Part shown: positions 1 to 7,310 of the stretch, piece by piece | Position numbering within the stretch: the stretch's first letter is position 1 | How the letters are laid out: every line of letters starts with the position of its first letter | Assembly (NCBI GenBank): GCA_002780005.1 | Contig: PEWV01000037.1 | Coordinates: 1-36,694 of the forward strand | DNA: 36,694 bases | From: Candidatus Aquitaenariimonas noxiae | GTDB taxonomy: Bacteria; Omnitrophota; Gorgyraeia; Aquitaenariimonadales; Aquitaenariimonadaceae | Direction: 5' to 3' | Notes under the pieces: model-generated | What the model was told of the DNA's origin: nothing | Databases searched by the model: none | Seen by the model: only the letters and a program-made list of their open reading frames with translations | Translations under genes and position numbers: made by a program

Positions 1-81
1 GATGAAAATCGTGCGGATGGACCTAAGTACATATTTACATTGATCGAAGAACCTAAACACGAAAGCGTCCAATTATCTTGA
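1..81 (+). CDS. 3' end of an unidentified gene (partial)
   Basis: Frame 1 is open from the first base of the window and stops at TGA 79-81. The last 26 codons read as protein and end in EEPKHESVQLS. The fragment is too short to assign a family. The stop overlaps the first base of a TTGACA-like string at 78-83, and the next gene begins 117 bases later behind its own promoter. It probably belongs to the same sugar-related neighbourhood, but nothing in the fragment proves that. Confidence 0.5.
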   Translation, partial: DENRADGPKYIFTLIEEPKHESVQLS

Positions 82-103
82 CACTACTTTTTTATTTTTT
101 TAC

Positions 104-133
104 TTGCTTCAATTTTAAAGAAAATGCTATAAT
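104..133 (+). promoter_or_regulatory. Putative sigma-70 promoter for the first symporter
   Basis: TTGCTT at 104-109 and TATAAT at 128-133 are separated by 18 bases. A TGC immediately upstream of the -10 box makes it an extended -10 promoter. The surroundings are very AT-rich. Predicted transcription starts near 140, giving a leader of about 60 bases before the ATG at 199. Confidence 0.5.
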
Positions 134-198
134 AATCAAACAATTTTATAACTAATTATCATATAAAAGGTTATAAAAAATAAAGAAAGAGAGGTGCT

Positions 199-1989
199 AT
201 GGACGGTTTCTTGATGGTTCTTTCAAAAGTAGATTGGGCTATTATTATAGGCTACATGCTCATCTCTGTCTCCATAGGTATGTATTTTACAAAAAAGGGT
301 TCAAAGAGTATTGTAGATTATTTTGTCGCGGGACGGGAGGTGCATTGGCTTTTAGCTGGGACTTCAATCGTTGCCACAAGTTTCGCAGCAGACACACCGC
401 TTGCGATTTCCGCGATCGTGAGAACGCGAGGGCTCCAGGGTAACTGGTACTGGTGGAGTGGCGTTATGGGCGGGGTTTTATGCGTATTTTTTTACGCGCG
501 TCTTTGGCGCAGGGCGAAATTGATAACCGACGCAGAATTCATGGAAATAAGGTATCACGGTAAACCCGCAGCATTCTTAAGAGGTTTTCACGCCGCTTAT
601 CGCTCTATATTTTGGAACTCGGTCGTGCTCGGGTGGGTAATTCTTGCTATGTATAAAGTTGTCCACGTGCTTTTGGGATGGCCAAAGGTCTTGACAACGT
701 GGAGCTTGATTTCCATCGCTGTTATATATATTTCATTCTCTGGATTATGGGGTGTTCTCGCGACAGATTTTTTCCAGTTTATATTGGCAATGACCGGTTG
801 TATAATACTCGCCGGTATAGTCCTGGTCAAAACAGGAGGGCCTGCAGCATTGGTCGAAAAGTCCGTTGCCGCAGCGAACGCCCTACAAGGCGCACATCTC
901 CAGTCAAATATTGCTGACGGATCCCAGCTTGCCAGCATCTTTCCCAACGTGGAATCATCGACCCTTGCCGTTATAACATTTTTGGTTTTCATTCTTGTGC
1001 AGTGGTGGGGCGGAGGCGAAGGCGGCGGATTTTTAGCCCAGAGATTATTTTCATGTAAGAACGAAAAACATTCTCTTTACGCCGTATTATGGTTTAATTT
1101 CGCGCACTACGCAATACGGCCGTGGCCCTGGATCATAGTAGGGCTTGGGTCAGTGATATATTTTCCTAATCTTGCCGACCCTGAAACAGCCTTCCCTTGC
1201 ATGATGATCAAATTCTTGCCGAACGGCTTGAGGGGGATGATGGTCGCCGCGTTTTTTGCGGCGTTTATGTCGTGCACGGTCACGCATATAAACTGGGGCG
1301 CGTCATATCTTGTTAACGACATTTACAAAAGATTTTTATTTAAGAAAGGGACGGAGAAGCATTATCTTTTTATGTCCAGGGTAGCCATTATTTTGATGAC
1401 GTGCCTAGCAGGAACCGCGTGCATGATGATGACCTCTATTTATTCCGCGTGGCTTTTTATTATGTCGCTTATGGTCGGTACAAGCGCTATCGTGCTTTTG
1501 CGCTGGTATTGGTGGAGGATCAACGTCTGGTCCGAAATCACGTCTTTAATCTCCAGCGCTGTTATTTCGATCCTGCTTTTACAGCCTTCTTTCAGCAAGT
1601 TTGTCGGCATGCCGCGTTTGTGGACGGACGAGTATTATCCAATAAGGCTTGTGATCACACTTTTCGCATGCACCGGGCTTTCTCTTCTTGTGGCATTTTT
1701 AACGCCGCCCGAACCCGACGACCACCTCGAGAAATTCTTCAGACGAGTGCGTCCCGGTGGCTGGTGGGGTCATATCGCCGAACGTTGCAAGGATGTGAAG
1801 AAACTTCATTTAGGCTGGCCCGAAGCGGTGAACTGGTTATTGACTGTGATTAGTATCTACGCGGCACTTTTCGGATTAGGCTGGCTTGTCATGGGCAAAT
1901 ATTGGCGCGGCACGATCTCTATGATAATCAGCTTCGTTACCATTAGGCTCATAGTGAGGCTTATCGATAAGATGGAATGGGATCATTAA
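199..1989 (+). CDS. Sodium:solute symporter (SSS family), copy 1
   Basis: This 596-residue polytopic membrane protein belongs to the sodium/solute symporter (SSS) superfamily, which imports sugars, amino acids or other small solutes with Na+. The N-terminus carries the typical run DYFVAGREVHW followed by GTSIVATSFAADTPLAI, and about 13 hydrophobic segments follow. A hydrophilic stretch near residues 507-545 (PPEPDDHLEKFFRRVRPGGWW) precedes the last helices. GAGAGG lies just before the ATG at 199; an ATG at 214 is an alternative that aligns better with the start of the paralogue. Next to it is a second copy about 70% identical by eye. The neighbours (glycosidase-like protein, ROK regulator, GH94 phosphorylase) suggest a sugar substrate, but the substrate cannot be read from the sequence. 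Confidence 0.88.
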   Translation: MDGFLMVLSKVDWAIIIGYMLISVSIGMYFTKKGSKSIVDYFVAGREVHWLLAGTSIVATSFAADTPLAISAIVRTRGLQGNWYWWSGVMGGVLCVFFYARLWRRAKLITDAEFMEIRYHGKPAAFLRGFHAAYRSIFWNSVVLGWVILAMYKVVHVLLGWPKVLTTWSLISIAVIYISFSGLWGVLATDFFQFILAMTGCIILAGIVLVKTGGPAALVEKSVAAANALQGAHLQSNIADGSQLASIFPNVESSTLAVITFLVFILVQWWGGGEGGGFLAQRLFSCKNEKHSLYAVLWFNFAHYAIRPWPWIIVGLGSVIYFPNLADPETAFPCMMIKFLPNGLRGMMVAAFFAAFMSCTVTHINWGASYLVNDIYKRFLFKKGTEKHYLFMSRVAIILMTCLAGTACMMMTSIYSAWLFIMSLMVGTSAIVLLRWYWWRINVWSEITSLISSAVISILLLQPSFSKFVGMPRLWTDEYYPIRLVITLFACTGLSLLVAFLTPPEPDDHLEKFFRRVRPGGWWGHIAERCKDVKKLHLGWPEAVNWLLTVISIYAALFGLGWLVMGKYWRGTISMIISFVTIRLIVRLIDKMEWDH

Positions 1990-2017
1990 AAGAAATATTC
2001 AGATATCAAGAACAAGC

Positions 2018-2049
2018 TACAGCGGTTATTCGAAAGGGTAATCGCTGTA
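2018..2049. repeat. Inverted repeat of the TTACAGCGATT family
   Basis: TACAGCGGTTA at 2018-2028 pairs with TAATCGCTGTA at 2039-2049 over 11 positions with one G-U, around a 10-base loop. It lies between the two symporter genes. The arm sequence resembles the repeats at 4672-4786, so this looks like a dispersed element or operator rather than only a terminator. The T-rich tail after it is weak. Confidence 0.55.
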
Positions 2050-2081
2050 ATTTGTTTACGGCATAAAAGGACACAGCGGCT

Positions 2082-3854
2082 ATGTTAATGACATTATCAG
2101 GATTAGATTGGGGCATTATCATTCTCTATATGCTGATCTCTATCGGTATCGGCCTCTATTTCACAAAGACAGGCTCGAAAGGAATATTGGAATATTTTGT
2201 AGCCGGCAGAGAAGTGAACTGGTGGCTTGCCGGTACCTCGATAGTCGCTACAAGTTTTGCCGCAGATACTCCGCTTGCAATAGCCGCAATCGTGAGGACG
2301 AAAGGGTTACAGGGGAATTGGTACTGGTGGAGCGGTGTCATGGGCGGGGTTTTATGTGTTTTCTTTTATGCGAGGCTTTGGCGCCGGGCGGATCTTATTA
2401 CGGACGCAGAACTTCTGGAAGCCAGGTATTACGGGAAGCCGGCAGCGTTTTTAAGGTCTTTTTATGCGTGCTACCGTTCTATATTCTGGAATTCTGTAGT
2501 GCTCGGATGGGTGATATTAGCGATGTACAAGATCGTACACGTTCTCTTAGGTTGGCCTAAAGTGTTTTCAACATGGACCCTGGTTCTTATCGCCTTGGTC
2601 TATATTTTTTTCTCGGGTCTCTGGGGCGTTATAGCGACAGATTTTTTTCAGTTTATATTGGCGATGGGAGGATGTATAATATTGGCAGGTATAATTCTCG
2701 CTGATGTCGGAGGGCCTTCGGCGCTTATTACAAAATCTGTAGCCGCCGCAAAACTCGCAAATACCATGCCGCTTCAGTCAAGTGTCGTGGATTCTTCTCA
2801 GCTCGTTAACGTATTTCCCAATTTTCAGTCGTCCAGCCTTGCTATAATAACATTTCTGATTTTCATGCTGGTGCAGTGGTGGGGAGGGGGAGAGGGCGGC
2901 GGTTTTCTGGCGCAGAGGTTATTTTCCTGTAAAAATGAGAAACATTCGCTTTTAGCCGTTCTTTGGTATAATTTCGCGCACTACGCGGTGAGGCCATGGC
3001 CCTGGATAATCGTGGGCCTCGCGTCATTGATATATTTCCCTAATATCAAAGATCCGGAAACTGCTTATCCCATGATGATGATAAAATTCCTCCCTAACGG
3101 GTTGCGCGGTTTGATGATCTCGGCGTTTTTAGCGGCGTTCATGTCGACGGTGGTCACGCATATAAACTGGGGGGCGTCGTATATCGTAAACGATCTTTAT
3201 AAAAGATTTTTCGTAAGAAATGCTTCCGAGAGGCATTACGTGTGGATATCGAGGCTCTCAATAGTTTTTATGACGGCGCTCGCGGGATTTGCCTGCCTCG
3301 CTATGAATTCTATTTATTCGGCCTGGCTTTTTATCACAGCCCTTATGATGGGAACATCCTTTGTGATACTGTTGCGCTGGTATTGGTGGAGGGTAAACGT
3401 TTGGGTCGAGATAGCGTCTTTGGCGTCGACTATTTTTATTTCACTTGCCCTTTTAAGAGTGCCCGTGCTGAATACGGACGACTACTATCCGATAAGGCTT
3501 GTTATAACGCTCGTTTTTTGCACAGGGGTTTCTATTATTGTAGCCTTTTTAACGCCGCCTGAACCGATGGAACACTTGGAAAAATTTTATAGAAGAGTGA
3601 GACCGGCCGGATGGTGGGGGCCTGTGGCCATGAGGTGTAAAGACGTGGAAAAATTTCATGTAGGCACGCCTGAAATATATAGCTGGGTTTTGACTGTAGT
3701 GAGTATTTACGCAGCGCTCTTTGGGTTGGGTTGGCTCATCATGGGTATGTACTTAAGAGGTATAATAGCACTCATACTCTGCGTTCTAACGGTAATAGCT
3801 ATACTGAAAGAGATTGAAAAAATGGACTGGAAAGATGTAAAATATAAAGGTTAA
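2082..3854 (+). CDS. Sodium:solute symporter (SSS family), copy 2
   Basis: This 590-residue protein is a tandem paralogue of the preceding symporter. It shares long identical blocks, such as YWWSGVMGGVLCVFFYARLW and QWWGGGEGGGFLAQRLFSCK. The largest difference is a shorter loop before DDYYPIRLVITL and a longer, charged C-terminus. AAGG at 2067-2070 precedes the ATG at 2082; a second in-frame ATG at 2088 aligns with the other copy. The pair probably arose by local duplication. Retaining both suggests different substrates or affinities, for example a mono- and a disaccharide, which is inference. A HAD phosphatase follows 21 bases downstream, so the three genes may be co-transcribed. Confidence 0.88.
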   Translation: MLMTLSGLDWGIIILYMLISIGIGLYFTKTGSKGILEYFVAGREVNWWLAGTSIVATSFAADTPLAIAAIVRTKGLQGNWYWWSGVMGGVLCVFFYARLWRRADLITDAELLEARYYGKPAAFLRSFYACYRSIFWNSVVLGWVILAMYKIVHVLLGWPKVFSTWTLVLIALVYIFFSGLWGVIATDFFQFILAMGGCIILAGIILADVGGPSALITKSVAAAKLANTMPLQSSVVDSSQLVNVFPNFQSSSLAIITFLIFMLVQWWGGGEGGGFLAQRLFSCKNEKHSLLAVLWYNFAHYAVRPWPWIIVGLASLIYFPNIKDPETAYPMMMIKFLPNGLRGLMISAFLAAFMSTVVTHINWGASYIVNDLYKRFFVRNASERHYVWISRLSIVFMTALAGFACLAMNSIYSAWLFITALMMGTSFVILLRWYWWRVNVWVEIASLASTIFISLALLRVPVLNTDDYYPIRLVITLVFCTGVSIIVAFLTPPEPMEHLEKFYRRVRPAGWWGPVAMRCKDVEKFHVGTPEIYSWVLTVVSIYAALFGLGWLIMGMYLRGIIALILCVLTVIAILKEIEKMDWKDVKYKG

Positions 3855-3875
3855 TAGAAACAGGTCGAGGGTAAA

Positions 3876-4661
3876 ATGAAAAAGAAATATTTGTTTGTGT
3901 CGGATTTTGATAAAACTCTAAGTGTTGAGGATAACGGCGAACTTCTTTGCGCAAAGCTCGGGATTTCCGTACAGGATTTTTATGCCAAGATAGAGGAGAT
4001 CAGACGCCGGAATATTGTCCAGCTAGGCGGCGAACTTACATATTTGTTAACAAGAGATAAAGATTTTATCGGCAAGGTGAATAAAAAACTTCTATATGAA
4101 GTAGGCAGGGAGATAAAGTTAAAGAAGAATATCCCGGAACTTTTTAAGATACTAAATGACGGGATAGGAGATTTCACATTCAGTTCTTACGTGGTTTCGG
4201 CAGCCCCTCAGGAAATAGTGGACGAGGCGTTAAAAGGTATGTTGCCCCATGACCATATCTTTGGCACAAAATTTACATATGGTAAAAATGAAACGATCAT
4301 AGATGTGGAAAGAACGAACGCCGCTCACGCTAAAGTAGCGACGGTAGACATGTTAAAAGACAGAGAAAAAGTTCCGCATGACCGTATAATATATGTCGGC
4401 GACGGGGCGAGCGATATACACGTAATGCTCCACCTGCTTTCGTATAGGGGATATCCTATCACGGTTTCCCAGGCCCCTTACATGGGACATATCTGCAGAA
4501 GGACCGTCATATCGGATAATGTATTAAGCATTCTTATCCCGATCCTGGAGGATATCGTTAAGCTCTCTGAGGATGAAATCAGAAGTTTTTTTGAAGAAAG
4601 AGGTCATTCGGTCAAGGATTGGAGCAGGACAAAGACAGAGTGGATTGATCTGGAGGAATAA
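3876..4661 (+). CDS. HAD-superfamily phosphatase, phosphoserine-phosphatase-like
   Basis: This 261-residue cytoplasmic protein has the HAD nucleophile motif DFDKT at residues 10-14 (D10 nucleophile, D12 acid/base) and the metal-binding motif GDGASD at 175-180. Between them are a helical cap region and a segment SSYVVSAAPQEIVDEAL that carries the motif II Ser/Thr. The architecture resembles HAD subfamily IB (phosphoserine phosphatase or MtnX-like). The expected reaction is hydrolysis of a small phosphomonoester. Lying 21 bases after the second symporter, it may remove phosphate from an imported or released sugar phosphate, but no motif fixes the substrate. Confidence 0.75.
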   Translation: MKKKYLFVSDFDKTLSVEDNGELLCAKLGISVQDFYAKIEEIRRRNIVQLGGELTYLLTRDKDFIGKVNKKLLYEVGREIKLKKNIPELFKILNDGIGDFTFSSYVVSAAPQEIVDEALKGMLPHDHIFGTKFTYGKNETIIDVERTNAAHAKVATVDMLKDREKVPHDRIIYVGDGASDIHVMLHLLSYRGYPITVSQAPYMGHICRRTVISDNVLSILIPILEDIVKLSEDEIRSFFEERGHSVKDWSRTKTEWIDLEE

Positions 4662-4671
4662 AAATATAAAT

Positions 4672-4786
4672 ATGATTACAGTGATTTCCCTATACTGATA
4701 AGGAGTTATTCAGATTACAGCGATTGTGTTTTTATCACTGTAATCTCTTTTGTATATTTTTATAAACAAATAATCACTGTAATCAT
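4672..4786. repeat. Nested inverted repeats, GATTACAGYGATT family
   Basis: Four copies of a 12-13-base word lie in this intergenic region. GATTACAGTGATT (4674-4686) and AATCACTGTAATC (4772-4784) form an outer inverted pair that extends to 15 perfect bases (4672-4686 with 4772-4786). GATTACAGCGAT (4713-4724) and ATCACTGTAATC (4734-4745) form an inner hairpin with one mismatch and a 9-base loop. The arrangement could be a small non-autonomous repeat or a cluster of regulator sites. A related inverted repeat lies at 2018-2049. Confidence 0.7.
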
Positions 4787-4811
4787 CCATTGGAATTAGT
4801 TAGGAGAAAAT

Positions 4812-5852
4812 ATGAAAACAGGCGTTAGCTACTTCGCAAGGTCCAGACTCAAGCACATGCAAGAGGACATGGAAGAAATAAAAAGGAATAACTGCAATTT
4901 TGTGGTCCACACCTTTTCCGAGCAGGATCTGGAATTCTACAAAGGCACTATCCAGAAATTGGTCGAGATCTCAAAGATCGCAGGCCTTGAGGTCTGGCTC
5001 GATCCGTGGGGCGTCGGAGGTGTTTTCGGAGGAGAAAGCTACTCTCAATTCGTGTCAAAAAATTTAGATGCAAGGCAAATCTCGGCAGAAGGCAATTCTA
5101 TTCCCGCAGCCTGTTTTAATAACGATAAATTCAGGTCTTTTATGCAAAAGTGGATAGATGCGGCCGTAGAAATAGGTGCCAATAATATTTTTTGGGACGA
5201 GCCGCATTTCTATATTTTCGAGGAGAATGTTGAAGAGAAAATAGGTACAACGAAATGGTCCTGTCGGTGCGATTCCTGTGCTGCTTTATTCAAGAAAAAA
5301 TACGGTTACGAAATTCCCAAAGAAATGAATAAGGATATTCAGGATTTTAAAGAATTCTCGGTTGCAAATTTCATAGAACAAATGAGCTCATACGCGGCGA
5401 AGAGTAACGTAAAGAACAGCTTTTGTTTTCTTCCTCTGGAAGGGCACGTGGGCGGTATAAGGAACTGGTCTGCCATAGCAAAAATAAGGACTTTGGATAT
5501 CATAGGGACGGACCCTTATTGGCCTACAAGTAGGAGTGTCACAGAAAAAGAGGTGGCTCTGCGTGTTTCGTCTTTCTCAAAAAAAATAAAAGCCCTATCC
5601 GATGAATTTAAAAAGGAAGCCCAGATCTGGATATTGAATTTCAGAATAAAAAATGGCACGGAGAATAACGTAAGATTAGCGGTGGAGACCGCCTATAAAG
5701 AAGGCATACGTAATATAGCGGCATGGAGTTTCTACGGGACAGAAATGATGACCAGCCTCGCAAGCGACGATCCTTTGCTTGTTTGGAAGACCTTAGGCGA
5801 TGCCTATAAAGAAGCGGCCTCGAGGGAAGAAGTACAAAAAATGAGGCAATGA
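4812..5852 (+). CDS. Putative TIM-barrel glycoside hydrolase-like protein
   Basis: This 346-residue protein has no signal peptide. Alternating hydrophobic strands and helices suggest a (beta/alpha)8 barrel. Strand-end motifs include GLEVWLDPWG, NNIFWDEPHF (a candidate acid pair), DIIGTDPYWP and IAAWSFYG. The segment CRCDSCAALFKKKYG is a small cysteine cluster of a kind seen in barrel proteins annotated as hypothetical glycosyl hydrolases, where it often sits after the fourth strand. AGGAG at 4802-4806 fixes the ATG at 4812. Its position between a HAD phosphatase and a ROK regulator fits carbohydrate processing. Family and substrate are not recognised with certainty, and a non-catalytic barrel remains possible. 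Confidence 0.5.
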   Translation: MKTGVSYFARSRLKHMQEDMEEIKRNNCNFVVHTFSEQDLEFYKGTIQKLVEISKIAGLEVWLDPWGVGGVFGGESYSQFVSKNLDARQISAEGNSIPAACFNNDKFRSFMQKWIDAAVEIGANNIFWDEPHFYIFEENVEEKIGTTKWSCRCDSCAALFKKKYGYEIPKEMNKDIQDFKEFSVANFIEQMSSYAAKSNVKNSFCFLPLEGHVGGIRNWSAIAKIRTLDIIGTDPYWPTSRSVTEKEVALRVSSFSKKIKALSDEFKKEAQIWILNFRIKNGTENNVRLAVETAYKEGIRNIAAWSFYGTEMMTSLASDDPLLVWKTLGDAYKEAASREEVQKMRQ

Positions 5853-5889
5853 ATAGGGGCTGCGCTTATTGAACCTCAAGAATATATAG

Positions 5890-5918
5890 TTGACAAAAGC
5901 ATACCTATGTGCTATATT
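5890..5918 (+). promoter_or_regulatory. Sigma-70 promoter of the ROK regulator gene
   Basis: TTGACA at 5890-5895 and TATATT at 5913-5918 are separated by an optimal 17 bases, and TGC directly before the -10 makes it extended. Transcription would start near 5925, about 70 bases before the ATG at 5995. A tandem 10-base duplication (AGATTTAATA at 5931-5940 and 5941-5950) lies in the leader just after the start point and could be an operator or a replication-slippage product. Confidence 0.65.
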
Positions 5919-5994
5919 TTGAATAGAATAAGATTTAATAAGATTTAATAATGGTTTTAGAAAAATTATAATATAAATAATAGGAGGTGCAGCG

Positions 5995-7206
5995 ATGGCA
6001 TCTTTGGATTTAAGCGATGAGGTACTAACAGACCACGCTCGCAAGAATCTCTCGATTTTAGAAGCCATTAGAAGAAATAAAACCATTTCAAGAACCGATA
6101 TCTCCAAGATTACCAAATTAAATATCGTAACAGTATCCAATTATGTAAATAATTATATAGAGCAAGGCCTAGTGTCAGAGAAGGGGCTTGATATTTCAAG
6201 CGGCGGAAGAAGGCCCACCATGGTGGAGCTTAATCCGCAGTTTGGCTATGTAGTAGGAGTAGATCTCGGGCTCAAACGAATAATCGCCACCTTGACGGAT
6301 CTAGAAGCTAATCCTCTTGCAAAAACCATTATGCGCCGCCCGACAGAAGGAGAGGAAGAGGTCGTCCAGACGCTCATAAAAGCTATAAATGAAGTTATAG
6401 ATAAAGCTCAAGTCGACACCTTTAAAATAAAAGGGATTTGCATAGGCGCGTCAGGCGTAATTGATAAGGAAGCCGGGACCATACATTCTACGGCGGGTAC
6501 TGTCAGCATTTACGTTCCGATTACAAGCGTTATAGAGCAGAAATTTAATATTCCGGCGTATCTGGAGAATGACGCCACCGCTGCCGCCTACGGCGAATGG
6601 TCGCTGGGATTAGGGCATACTGCCGACATAAAAGTATTGCTCTATATGCATTCAGGAGTAGGGTGCGGTATAATAATAGACGGAGAGATATACGCCGGCG
6701 CAAGCGGCACAGCCGGAGAACCAAGCATAAAAGAACCCGAAGTAGAGCATGTACCTTGCTGGATAGGTAAAAAATGTCCCGTAGCTCCTTGGACAGAAGA
6801 TATATGGATGGCAAATGATGCAAAAGAGGCTATCTTAAAAGGGGTTGAGTCAAGGATAAAGAGCCTGGTCAAGGGTGACTTAGAAAAGATAGATATGTAT
6901 ACGATCTTCGAAGCGGCAAAAGATAAAGATGAGTTGGCGATGAAAGTGCTTGAAGATGCCGGAAGGACGCTGGGAGTAAAAATAGCGTTCTTAATAAATC
7001 TTTTTAATCCCTCGTTGGTTGTTATAGGCGGCGGGATAGAACAAGGCGGCGCTATATTTTTAGATGGCGTGAAAGAGATGGTTAGGAAATACGCTTTTGA
7101 AGAGATGGCGAATGCCGTAAAAATAGTTCCTGCCAGGCTTGGTGGAGACTCAGCATGCTTAGGCGCAGCTTCTCTAGTTATAAGAAGGGTCTTTACTCAC
7201 ATGTAA
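5995..7206 (+). CDS. ROK-family transcriptional regulator
   Basis: This 403-residue protein has an N-terminal winged helix-turn-helix (about residues 15-75, including ISRTDISKITKLNIVTVSNYV) followed by an ROK sugar-kinase-like fold. Visible ROK blocks are VGVDLG, GICIGASGVID and LENDATAAAYGEW. Two functional motifs are degenerate. The kinase ExGH signature reads GEPSIKE, and the zinc motif CxCGxxGCxE is reduced to PCWIGKKCP, so kinase activity is unlikely and the metal site is altered. AGGAGG at 5982-5987 supports the start. By analogy with NagC, Mlc and XylR it should sense a sugar or sugar phosphate and repress the neighbouring transport and phosphorylase genes; the effector is unknown. Confidence 0.88.
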   Translation: MASLDLSDEVLTDHARKNLSILEAIRRNKTISRTDISKITKLNIVTVSNYVNNYIEQGLVSEKGLDISSGGRRPTMVELNPQFGYVVGVDLGLKRIIATLTDLEANPLAKTIMRRPTEGEEEVVQTLIKAINEVIDKAQVDTFKIKGICIGASGVIDKEAGTIHSTAGTVSIYVPITSVIEQKFNIPAYLENDATAAAYGEWSLGLGHTADIKVLLYMHSGVGCGIIIDGEIYAGASGTAGEPSIKEPEVEHVPCWIGKKCPVAPWTEDIWMANDAKEAILKGVESRIKSLVKGDLEKIDMYTIFEAAKDKDELAMKVLEDAGRTLGVKIAFLINLFNPSLVVIGGGIEQGGAIFLDGVKEMVRKYAFEEMANAVKIVPARLGGDSACLGAASLVIRRVFTHM

Positions 7207-7310
7207 CCCCAGCAAAACAATGCGGTAGGATGTCCTTATAGACTCTACAATCAAAATAGGCTTGTTTTGTCTTTTGCCCATAAAAACTGATTTCAGAGGA
7301 GGATAAATTA

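Noticed and set aside
2018-2049. Simple Rho-independent terminator of the first symporter
   Set aside because: The stem is plausible but the following bases lack a solid T-run, and its sequence matches the dispersed repeat family at 4672-4786.
4672-4786. CRISPR-like array
   Set aside because: Repeat copies alternate in orientation, spacing is irregular, copies are only 12-13 bases, and no cas genes are present.
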